Source of the DNA: Pithys albifrons albifrons
Taxonomy: Eukaryota > Chordata > Aves > Passeriformes > Thamnophilidae
Reading direction: 5' to 3'
DNA length: 64,000 nt
Assembly (NCBI RefSeq): GCF_047495875.1
Contig: NC_092474.1
Coordinates: forward strand, 11,098,501-11,162,500
Positions 1 through 12,100 of the stretch are shown one piece after another. The translations under genes were made by a program, and so were the position numbers. How positions within the stretch are numbered: the stretch's first letter is position 1; every line of letters starts with the position of its first letter. Under the pieces are notes generated by a model. That model was not told the DNA's origin and did no database searches. It saw only the letters and a program-made list of their open reading frames with translations.

Positions 1-9
1 TGTGCACAG

Positions 10-189
10 GCTCGGTGGAACTGCTGGGGGCTATGGCATACTGTGCTCCCAAACAGCTCTCTTCTTGCTTACCCAACATCGTGCCCAAACTCACCGAGGT
101 GCTGACGGATTCCCACGTGAAGGTGCAGAACGCAGGGCAGCAGGCTCTCAGGCAGATTGGGTCTGTCATCAGGAACCCAGAGATCCTGG
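10..189 (+). CDS. GCN1: GCN1 exon (first in window)
   Basis: The acceptor is CACAG|GC at 9/10 and the donor G|GTAAG at 189/190. It begins with two bases of a split Gly codon and reads [15 protein letters not shown], a HEAT repeat of the eEF3-like region. Confidence 0.93.
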
Positions 190-3100
190 GTAAGAGCTGT
201 CTGCATCTCTAATGGCCTCACGTGACAGTTGCTTATTATAATAGCAAGTTTCAGGTTCAAATGCAAATTTGTGTGAAAATGAAACTACTCCTACAGAAGT
301 GTAACATGAAAGCTTGACAACAGCTGTCTGCTTTCAGGCTTTTTAAATGCTCCTGTCCTTTTTTTCAGCTGGTGTTAATAGGGTTTCCCTCATCCCTGTG
401 CCGTTGGTTCGTTTAGAAGGATCTAAAACATCCCATGAGAACCACAGCTCACCTTGACATGTGATTTTGGTTTATGTACAAATAAAGTCTTTTCTCTCCT
501 TTACAAAATGTTCAGCAATTGCCCCAGTTCTGTTGGATGCTCTCACTGACCCCTCCAGGAAGACCCAGAAGTGTCTGCAGACTCTGCTGGATACCAAATT
601 TGTCCATTTCATTGATGCTCCATCCTTAGCACTGATCATGCCGATTGTTCAGAGAGCTTTTCAGGATCGTTCCACAGACACCAGGAAAATGGCTGCCCAG
701 ATCATTGGGAACATGTACTCCCTGACTGACCAGAAGGTATGGTGCTAAAAATGCTCTCCAACTGCATTATTCTAATACATTACTGGGTAGGGGACAACAG
801 ACAAGCACTAGAGAGGATTTATTTGGCTTGGAGATTTTTCTGTTAAGTTAGAAAATATTAGGATCCATGCAGCTTCATTAATTAAGTGTATGTAAATGAA
901 CAGATGATGACTCGGAAGACAGCAACAGTTTTCAGGTGCTTAAGACTGTTAGCTCTGTGCTTTGGTCATTTAGTTAGTACCAAATACACCCCTGCAAAAA
1001 GGTCTTGTAATTTTTACCATGTAAGAAATGCCTTAACAAACAAGTGAAGCACAGATCAGCAGCTTACAAATGGATCCAGGGTTTGTTTGAAAAGTATTTG
1101 TAGGACCTGACTGTAGGCTAAACATCTATGTTTAATTTTTGTGCTGATAATCTCTACATTTAAACCTTGTGTAAATGTTAGGAATGTTGGATTTTCCTTA
1201 GATACAAAGTGCTGGGTTGGGAGTGAGCATTGAAAAGGGTTTCATCTGCACAGAACTGATGTTGTTGCTTGGACTTGGAAAACAATTCACTGTGCTAATT
1301 TGCAGGATTGTGAAAGCAACTGATTAAACTCTCAGGATGTTAGGACTGTTTGCAATAATAAGGGATGAATGTCCGTTACATGAAGGTGACTTATGTTTTT
1401 TCTCATTTTGAATCTGGTTCTTACTCTCCGTGCTCTTTGTTTCAGGATCTGGCTCCATACCTGCCCAGTGTGACTCCTGGACTGAAGGCATCTCTGCTGG
1501 ATCCTGTACCTGAAGTAAGTCTGTTGTAAAAACACAGTTTGTCTTTCACTGCACTAGGCTGGACATTGTCCTGATCGGTCTGACACGTCTGCTGTAGTAA
1601 CTGTGACTGGGTCACAGCTCTGTGTTCCTCTTGTCTGTAGGTGCGCACGGTGTCTGCCAAGGCTCTGGGGGCCATGGTGAAGGGCATGGGAGAGTCCTGC
1701 TTCGAGGATTTGCTGCCGTGGCTGATGGAGACACTGACATACGAGCAGAGCTCAGTGGATCGCTCTGGTGCTGCTCAAGGTAGGGACAGCCACGTCTGAA
1801 TATTGAGCTCAGACTTTCTCCTGCTAAACCAGATTAGCTGCTTGTTTCTTGTGTGTATCACCTCTGTTCCCTGCTTTCTTTCCCCAGGTCTGGCTGAAGT
1901 TATGGCTGGTTTAGGGGTAGAAAAGCTGGAGAAACTTATGCCAGAGATTGTAGCTACTGCCAGTAAGGTGGATATTGCTCCACATGTACGAGATGGTTAT
2001 ATCATGATGTTCAACTACCTGCCAATTACCTTTGGAGACAAGTTCACTCCCTATGTTGGTCCCATCATTCCGTGTATCCTTAAGGTATGTAGCAGACATG
2101 AAGAGTTTTATTTATTAAAGGATAAAAACTAGTCTCCAGAGTGTTTCAAGTATCATTTCCAGGATTTTGGAAACGTGCGAAAAAAAGGGGGAAGTTAAAT
2201 TATAAATTATTTCTTCTGCCAAGTTATTTACTTGCTGTCTTTCATTTGTAGCCACCAGTCATTTCTTGAAATTACCTTTGCGCATTCACAACTCTGTAGT
2301 TCATTTACTTTTCACAGCTGGGAGGGAAAACCTCCGGTTGTTTTCCTCCTGTTGCTTTTGTGTATTGTGCTGAACCCTCCAGTTTTCAGAGCCCCTCTTT
2401 TCCGTGCTCAGGCACTGGCAGACGAGAACGAGTTTGTGCGGGACACGGCGCTGCGGGCGGGGCAGCGCATCATCAGCATGTACGCCGAGACAGCCATCGC
2501 GCTGCTGCTGCCACAGCTCGAGGACGGCCTGTTCGATGACCTGTGGAGGATCAGGTGAGGGATAGCCAGCCCATCCACACACATTTCTCTTCCATGGTTG
2601 AAAATCTGGTGTGATTCAGACTCTGCTCCTCAAGGAAATGCAGAGACCTCTCAGGAAGTGGAAGCAAAACCAAGTGTGTCTTTTTGCTTGTTGGTTTGAG
2701 TGTGATGCATTACCACACAGAGTCTGCAAAGCCCTGCCAGCCTGGATCAGGTTTCCTGATACCTGCAGAGCATTCCTGCTGGATTATTAATTCTGGTGGT
2801 GACTCTGAAAAGCACTTCCAAGGCAGTTATGTGGCAATATTTAGCCCTTGTGTATTGTTTTTCATATTTCCAAATGCTGTGTATGGAAATGTGCAGTGGA
2901 GCACTCACAGCTAACAGCAGTTGCTCAAAAATTAGTTGCACTAAATGATTTGTGTCAGCTGAGTGCTGCTAAGTGCTCTTACCCCAGGTGAATGTCATTT
3001 GAGTTGACACAGATGCTGGCATTGTCTTGCTCCTTTCTAGACGCCAGGCTATTCTCGGATTCATTGCTTTCATTTGGAAATTCTCCCGGCCCTTCCAGGC

Positions 3101-6100
3101 TGGAATCATTCCTTCCCTTTCTCTTTAGCATGCTGCTTTCAGCCATGTTGGCAGACTGGTGTTCCACATCAGCCCGTGCAGGGTGTCAGTGCTGACCCAG
3201 CTCTGCCTTACACTTGGCTCCTGCCTGTAGCCAACGTCTTGTCAGGTGTGGACAGGTACAGGTACCACCTGAGCACCCTGTTTGTAACACCTGACTTGCT
3301 CCTCTTGCCAGGTTTAGCTCAGTTCAGCTCCTTGGAGATCTTCTATTCCACATCTCAGGAGTCACTGGAAAAATGACCACAGAAACTGCCTCAGAGGATG
3401 ACAACTTTGGAACAGCTCAGTCAAACAAGGTAAAGCTGTTTTTGTCTGATGTGCCTTTACATCTTTTTTAATTTCCTATTTTAAATCAGCATGCCGGAAA
3501 GACAGACTGAATAACCATGTTTTTCACCAAGTTTCATGAGTGAATAATACAATTTTGTGCCTTTTCAGGCTATTATTAATGCTCTGGGAGTGGAGAGGAG
3601 GAACAGGGTGCTGGCAGGGCTGTACATGGGCCGCTCTGACACGCAGCTGGTGGTGCGTCAGGCCTCCTTACACGTCTGGAAGATCGTTGTCTCAAACACT
3701 CCTCGCACGCTGCGTGAGATTCTGCCAACGCTCTTTGGGCTTCTCCTGAAATTCCTGGCCAGCACTTGTGCAGATAAAAGAACGGTGAGAAACTGGGTTG
3801 CACCTTTCTGCAGGTGACCATAGAAACTAATTCTTGAGGAACATGGGATAATTCTTGTCTGGAAATCATATCAAAGCTGTCATCAGTTTAACTGTTCTGA
3901 GCACAAGCACCATGTCTGAGTTCTGTGTTTGCTTAAGGCAGCTGTGATGACAGTAAAACTAATTTTTCTGTGGTTATTTATAATAGTGGTGTTTCCATTC
4001 CTACTGCTCTGTCTGTACTGTGAACAGTAGGCTATGGTCAAAAGTTAACATTTGCTCGTAGTTCACCTTAAGTTTTGTAAAAAAGAAAATAATTAATACA
4101 TCTTTGGGGACAGGTTGCAGCACGGACATTAGGAGATCTTGTCCGAAAGTTAGGAGAGAAGATCCTTCCTGAAATCATTCCTATCCTGGAAGATGGGCTG
4201 AGGTCAGACAAGAGTGATGAGAGACAAGGAGTCTGCATCGGGTTGAGCGAGATCATGAAATCGACCAGCAGGGACGCGGTGAGTCAGATGTGCAGGTGAA
4301 ATTCCCCGGGTGTTTGTATTACGGTGCAGGTATTGCACTTGAGACAGAACAACACAGCTAATGCTGGACTAGTTCTGTGGACTCAATTCAGGGCTTATAA
4401 CTGAGTTGCTGTTAAGGCAAGTGTATAGATTTGTATCTGCTGGTATATTTTAACATCGCACAGTTCTGACTTATTTGAAAACCTTCCACTAGGTAGCCTT
4501 AGAGCACTGCAGTTATTTGTACTGATTAACTCTGCTTGTCTTCCAATATTTTTCAATCAAACTGCAATTTAATTTCAGCTGTGTTAATTCTGCATTCTCA
4601 GCCACTTCACTGAGATAAATGTGTCTGTTGTGCTTTAGATACTCTGTAATTTTACCTCTTCATCCTCAGGTTTTGCTTTTCTCTGAGTCCCTGGTTCCTA
4701 CAGTGAGAAAAGCGCTGTGTGACCCTCTGGAAGAAGTCCGTGAGGCTGCAGCCAAAACATTTGAACAGCTGCACTCAACAATTGGCCATCAGGCTCTTGA
4801 AGACATCCTGCCGTTCTTGCTGAAGCAGCTGGTGAGCATTGCTCAGCATTAGTCAACAACCTGATTAATGATGTTGTGGGAAAAGTTTTGAATAATTAAC
4901 TTAAAGGAGAAGGAGGATTGTGGTGACAGATCTTCCAGGGAATGGCAGCAATATTTTGTCTTGTCCGTGGAGTCATCCTGGCTGTTGGTAGGGAAGATCC
5001 TGTGGCCAAAGCCTAGGCTGAAGAATTGCTACAACACCTGGCTGTGCTACAGAATTGCCATTGTCACCTGCTTGGTTGCTTGGCCACCATGCCTAAAATG
5101 GAAAACCTCTCTGATGGGACAGAAGAGCTTGGTTTGGGTTTTGCTATGTAGTATGGGAGCATTTTTGAATAGAAGGACTTGGTCACATGGTGAATTGGCC
5201 CTTGAAACAGGGTTTAGCTTAGTGTGTCACAGATCATTTCTCAGGTCTGGCACTTTCTCCTTTCCCTGTAGGATAATGAAGAGACAGCTGACTTTGCTGT
5301 GGATGGTCTTAAACAAGTTATGGCTGTCAAGAGCCGTGTGGTGCTGCCTTACTTGGTGCCAAAGGTACAGTAGAAAACAAATTTTAAACTTCATGCCTGT
5401 GCTCTTTCCTCTGCTTGCTGCCATGTTTTTTTTGGACCAAAATAGCAAAAGGAAGAGCACAGTTTGAAATTTTCTTCTGATTTTAAGCTCAAAACGTTGT
5501 CATTTGGGTTGGGATACATAGATTTTTCATGTTGTGAATGAAGTGAGATTCCTTCTGAAGAAACTGTCTCATTTTTTGCTGTTATTTGTTCGGTTTTTGT
5601 AGCTGACCACCCCCCCAGTGAACACCCGTGTGCTGGCTTTCCTCTCCTCGGTGGCAGGGGATGCTCTGACACGGCACTTGAGTGTCATCCTGCCTGCCAT
5701 GATGTCTGCACTCAAAGAGAAGCTGGGCACCAGTGAAGAGCAACTGGCAAGTAGCACAGCTCAGCTCTTTGTTGTGACAGGTTGCCTGAAGATGGTGCAT
5801 CAGGTTTACTTGCCAGCCCAGAGTCTGTGTTTTCTAGACTCACAGATTGCATGTTTAATTCAGTCCATTAGCTTCTCCAGGATGAGTCTTTTTGTCTGGT
5901 GGCATCTTGTGAGTCAAAAAAACGTATGCTTTCCAAATCTATTTGTATCCATTTAAAAGTCTCTTTGGCCTGCTACAAGACACAATTCTCAGTTTACTTA
6001 TTCCTGGAGAACTGCCAGAATGTCTAGTTAACTTCATATTTATTCTTGGTGTAGAAACTGAGAGATTAAAGGGCTGCAGGAAGGAAATCTCCTGTTTTGC

Positions 6101-9100
6101 ATGCAGCACTCCTCCCATACTGCTTTCCAAAACATCTGGTGTTTGGACTCCAGAGAACATCCTGGAGTTTTGACTGTGGACAGACATGTACATAATAAGT
6201 TGGGGAATTAGGAATGAGTGACAGAGTCCTGTTGTCTGTCTGCTGTGGATGCCTATTAGATCAGCCTCCAGCCCCAGGTCTGCCTGGAGATCTCTAATGT
6301 ACCCACAGACGTGCTTGTAATTAGTGTATGACGCACAGCATTAAACTGCCTAAATCAGAAGAATGTTATCTGACAAGACTCACAGTCTGTCTTGGATGAG
6401 TAAGATGGGGGAGACTGAGCTACTCTAATTTTTGTAAATTAGCCCTCCTGTAGCTGGTGCAGCAATCAGTTCAGCAAAGTTTGGTCACTTGTTAAATACT
6501 AAGAATTGGTCATAAACCTGTCTCTGCTCCAGGAGTGAGTCAAGCTTTTAGTGGTGATGTGACCAGCTATTTAATGAGAAACAATTAGCAAGTGGAGTAT
6601 TTTGTAGTATTTCTGTAAGAGAAAATGCTGTGGATAACACGTAGAAACCTGGGGCTAAATCTGGCTTTGTTCTGTTTGAGAGCTAACATAAAGTTAATTT
6701 GGACTCTTCAGGAAATGGCAAACTGCCAGTCTGTAATCCTGTCTGTGGAAGATGATGTTGGACAAAGAATTATAACTGAAGATTTGCTGGAAGCCACCCG
6801 CAGCCCTGAGCTGGGCATGAGACAGGCAGCAGCTGTCATGCTGAACATCTACTGCTCCAAGACAAAAGCAGACTACACTGGTCATCTCAGGAGTTTGGTT
6901 TCGGGCTTGATTCGTCTGTTTAATGACACTAACTCTGTAGTTCTGAATGAAAGCTGGGATGCCCTTAATTCCATCACCAAGGTGAGAGGCAGCTTAAAAA
7001 GGTGACGGGGTAATGCCTGGCCTGAGAACACTTCACAGAGAGTATCTGATGCCATGTTGCCTCATCTTTATCTGCCCCCTCTCTCCTGCAGAAATTAGAT
7101 GCTGGGAACCAGCTTGCTCTCATTGAGGACCTGCACAGGGATATCCGGATTGTAGGGAATGAGGCCAAGGGGGAGCATGTGCCAGGATTCTGTATTCCTA
7201 AGAAGGTAAAGGATCAGAGTGGATGTGGATTCATCACAGCCACAATAGCCCACCTTTGGGGAGATCTGATTGACATGACTTTACAGCTCTTAGAAGCAGC
7301 AACTATTTGGGCATTCCACACCTGTATGTTGGAGAGACTTTTTGTAGGTTACAGCTCTCCAGAGTTACCCTCCAGAAGACTCCCCTTGTAATGAGGTCTC
7401 TGACAATTCTGTTATGCATGTAAGACATGGTCACTGGCTGCTTTTTGAGGGGGAGTAACACTGGACTTCTGTGCCAGATTTCTCTAGTTTAAAAATTCCC
7501 TGAGCCACCACCACTTTTCTCATAGCAACTGGCTTAGTAAGGCAGAGAGGCATGAAATCAAACCAAATAAAAGTAGCTCTGTCAATGTGGAATCAGGCAG
7601 CTGAAGGTCAACAGGAAATTGAGAGAAACTCTCCAAGTTTGTGCATCTGGTGTATAACAGGAGCAAAAATAAGATACATATTTTTTGCATCTTAGCTTCT
7701 AAGCTTTCTTACCCAATTTTCATGACAGGGAGTGACTTCCATACTCGTGGTTCTGCGGGAAGGTGTTTTAACTGGTAATCCAGAGCAGAAGGAGGAGGCA
7801 GCAAAGGCCTTAGGGCTGGTTATTAAGCTGACTTCTGCTGAAGCTCTTAAACCATCTGTGGTGAGCATCACTGGGCCACTTATTCGAATCCTGGGAGATC
7901 GGTTCAGCTGGAATGTCAAGGTGGCTCTGCTTGAAACATTAAGCCTGCTTTTAGCTAAGGTAGGATTCAAAGTGTTGGACTGTGGTTTGTGAACATTTTC
8001 CATGGTAACCTTCAGAAGTATCTGTTGCTGTTCATGTAAATACAGCTGGGACCCCTGCTGCTGTGGATTTGGTATTTAGGAATAGCACTGTAACTGGATT
8101 GCATTCTTCCAGCAGCTTCTGGCCTACCAAAAAAGCCCCCAGTGCTGAATCACTGGGCTTTTTAGAAATATTGCTAAGTGCTGGTCCCACTTTCCAGTGA
8201 TTAAAACCCACCATGTAATTAATCTTTCCTGTATCTACCACTTTTATGAGTTAAGTATAAAGATCTTACGTATCTTTGAACTGAGCTAAACTTTTATTCA
8301 GTGCTCTGCATACAAAGGTTGTTGATGATAGTGTAAAACTTCTCAGTGTTACCCTTGTATTTTGGTATGCAGAAAATAAGATTAAATTTGAAAAAGTTAA
8401 AGGTTTTGTGGTAAATTATTATTTCATGTTTTTCCTATTTTAGTAGCACATTAGATCTAACAAGGTCTCTCTGATAATTAACTGCTGTAGGAGAGGTCAT
8501 GCTGTTTTCAGCCTTTGATCTCTAGCTGCTGTTTTAGACTTCACCCAGCCATTTTCCCTTCTTCCCTCTCTGGAACAGGTTGAGATTGCCCTGAAGCCAT
8601 TTTTGCCCCAGTTGCAAACAACCTTCACCAAAGCTCTACAAGATTCAAACCGTGCTGTTCGCCTTAAAGCTGCTGATGCTCTTGGGAAACTCATTGTCAT
8701 CCATGTCAAAGTGGATCCCCTCTTCACGGAGCTCCTGAATGGAATTCGCTCCAGTGATGACTCTGCCATCAGGTAAGCTGCAGGTGGTGGCTCAGACTTT
8801 CCTGCTTACTAAGGACGAAAGACAGGGCTGGGATGGGTGAACAAAACCCCATGTACATATTAGTGAAAGCAGTTGACTGTTATCCAAGGGTTGTAAAAAT
8901 TGTGGATGAGGGGCCTGCCTGGGTCAGAAGCTGAGCTGTGAGAGTGTTTGGGAGAAGCAGTGCTTGCTGTCTGCCCAGTTCTCCTCTTGCACACCCCCAT
9001 AAAAGATAAAAGACACTATCAGATGTGAGTCTGACCTGAAGTAATGCAGCTGTTCTTGTATCCTGAGGGCACAGATCCCTAAGACGTGGACTTCCTGACT

Positions 9101-12100
9101 TGAGAATTTTTTAAATGTTTGAGCAGTCAGAAAATATCTGTATTGTAACAGACAGATACCAGTACAGAAACATGGAAGTACTGTCTAGGCTGGTGTTTTC
9201 AGTCTCCCAAACTGTAAGGCCTGTCAGTGTAATTGGTGTGCAAGAATCTGCTGCAGGTATCCAGAGCTCAGCTTCTCCTCAGGGGTGGGGCAGAGGCAGT
9301 GCCTGACTGTCCCCTGATCACTTCCAGGGACACGATGCTGCAGGCGCTGCGGTTTGTCACACGAGGAGCTGGTGCAAAAGTAGATGCTGCAATCAGGAAG
9401 AACATCAGCACGGTGCTCCTCGGGATGCTGGGACACGATGAGGTGGGACACTGCTCAGCTGCACAGCACCCCTGCTGCAGACAGTCTTTCTCTTACATTT
9501 AAAATCTGAACTTTCTAACAGAATTATTTTCTAAAATAGCTTCAGGGGAAAGTCTTGATGATGTAGTCAGGGGGAAAATTAGACATCCCTGGCCAGCCCC
9601 TGGTAACTCTGAAAATGTGAGAGTTTAGTGTTTCCTTGGCAACTATGAATATGGGTTTGACCTGCAGCTCCTCACCAAGAGGTTTGAGCCAGCTCTGCAG
9701 TAGGATTTGCTTTTCATCTTGGAGAAAATCTGCAGTACCTTCACTGTATGCACAGATGTGTGTTTGTAGCCTCTTGGCTGGGGTTTATCTGTTAGTGTGA
9801 GAATTTTTTCAGATAATGACAGATTTTTCTCCAACAAGCAAGAAGCTCTCCAAGGATCTTCTGTATATGGCAGATAGCAACAGTAACATCTGTGAGATTA
9901 AAGTTAATCATCTAATAATTTCTTTCTTGGGTCAATCTGTGCAACAGACATGCAACAGTTAACATACTAGAAATAGAAAAATTGAAACATTCCCACTGGG
10001 TTCTCGGTTTTGGGGAGGAAAAGAGTAGTAATGGGATGGTCACATAAGGAAGCCAAAATAACAACAGCCTGAGAGTGTTAAATTAAAAGTAGTAAGAGTT
10101 TGTCACAGAGATGAGCACAAAGATGTCACAAAGATGTCTAGAAGTGACACTTATAGTAAGTGAATCTAAACTAAACTCTTGTGAACGTGTCTCTTAAAAC
10201 ATTCACTTTCATCTTTATGACTTTTCCATTTAGCAAATCAGAACTTAGGTAAGATCTGTAATTCTCAGTCTCTGCTGGCTTTTTTTGACCGGGGGTTTGG
10301 CTTTAAGTTCCAATATGTACAAGAATGAACTGACAGAAATCCACAGGGAGTAGGAGTGAAATACCACTACTCATTTCCTTCTTCTCTTTTTATTTCCTGT
10401 ATCTTCTGGCCCTTGCTGTGTTTGCTGCCTGTCCTGGTGTGTTGGGCTCACCTCAGGACGCCACGCGCATGGCCTCGGCCGGCTGCCTCGCAGAGCTGTG
10501 CGCCTTCCTGTCGGACGAGGAGCTCAGCACTGTTCTGCACCAGCACTTACTGGGTAGGTGGGGCTGTTCACAGGGACTGGGGCTGATTCTGGAAGCAGGC
10601 AAGATTCCTTCTCACCCACTGGTTCAGGCTTTGTGAGTGAATGAATCTCTGCTCTATATTTTCTTGTGCTTTTCTTTGGTCATGGCTGTTAATTTGAGCA
10701 CCCTGGTGCACAGTGAGCACGGGACACTGGTTGTCATTTGGGGATACTCAAGAGTTTTTTTTCCCTGGATTTGTTATCAGATGACTCGATAAAAGTACCA
10801 ACATGTCTGAGTAATGGCTGGTGCTGACATAGGATGGGAGGTGACAGGATGTTCAGGCAAGGGTGGACGGAAGGGCCATCCTATCTTTTGTGATCCCTGT
10901 GATCTTAGGTTGGCTGATGCACAGATCACATGTGATGGTTTCACATGCGTTTGGGGAATCAACTAAATTGCCTCTAATTTAGAAAAAACAATGTTGTAGG
11001 AACCCATAGTGTTTGGGAGTGCTATGGATTACTCTCCCTTTTAAAAAAAGAGAATTAGTTGGCCAGTGTCAAATTGGAGGGAGCTTGGAACTAGATGATC
11101 TTCAAGGTCCCCTTCCAACTCAAACCATTCTGTGATTCTGAATTACAGATGACTTTTACAATTTTACTAGAGTCAAAGCTTGTGTAATATTGAGGCCCTC
11201 AGAAGTACCTGAGCTGAGGAAGAGACTCCCTCATTTGTGTCTGCTTTCCTGCCTGCCCAGGTGCTGTTCCCACCTGGTACAGGTGTTGTGTTTTAGCTGT
11301 GTATGTCTTATTGGGAGGAGTGGAGAAAGCATCGCTTTAGATGCTGCTTGTTATTTCATTTTATGGCAGTGAATTGACAAACTGCCAGAAGCCTCCTCAG
11401 GTGAAGAGGAATGGGCAGCAGGGGCCTTGCCATTGTGCTGTTCTCTCTCTGCAGCAGACGTGTCTGGCATCGACTGGATGGTGCGGCACGGCCGGAGCCT
11501 GGCGCTCTCCGTGGCTGTCAACGTTGCTCCGGGCAGGCTCTGCTCCCCCAAGTACTACAGCAGCGTCCAGGAGATGATCCTCAGCAACGCCACGGCCGAC
11601 AGGGTGAGTCCTGCCCCAGGGTGGGCAAGCGCTTGTTGGGGGCAGTTTTGAGAGGTGTGTGAGCAGGTTGTTTGTGTTACCAAAGAGGACAGAAATCCCA
11701 AGTGCCATGTGAAGATTCTCCCTTGGCTGGGTGCAGTTTTTATGGTGAAATTACACAACTGTTCTGGTTCTTCGAGTTCTGATCTCTGTGGATGTGAAGA
11801 TTAAATAATCTTCAACTGCAGAGTAGCTTTCCTTGGGCGTAATTTACACTTTTGTTTCCCTATGAAAGTTTTCATTCCCAGCCAGATTTACAAGAAGTGG
11901 AAATTACTCGTTTTAGGAGGATTTTAAATCTAGGGTTGAATGAGTAATTTGGGGTAGGGATCGTGGGGGCTTGGTGGGTCCTGCCGCCCTATTCCATCTG
12001 GCTCGTGGTTGCATTGGGATTTTTTACCCAGTAACATTAACCCAACATTTTCCTGCTTTGATGCTGCTGTTTCTTAAAAGATGGGTTTAGCCTTCCACAG

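Noticed and set aside
4961..5467. 168-codon ORF overlapping a GCN1 intron and exon
   Set aside because: It uses a different frame from the conserved GCN1 exon at 5272-5364 and has no recognisable similarity.
11451..11457. NAGNAG alternative acceptor in GCN1 (GCAGCAG)
   Set aside because: Possible in principle, but the second AG would remove one codon from a strongly conserved ADVSG junction. I kept the first as the main site.
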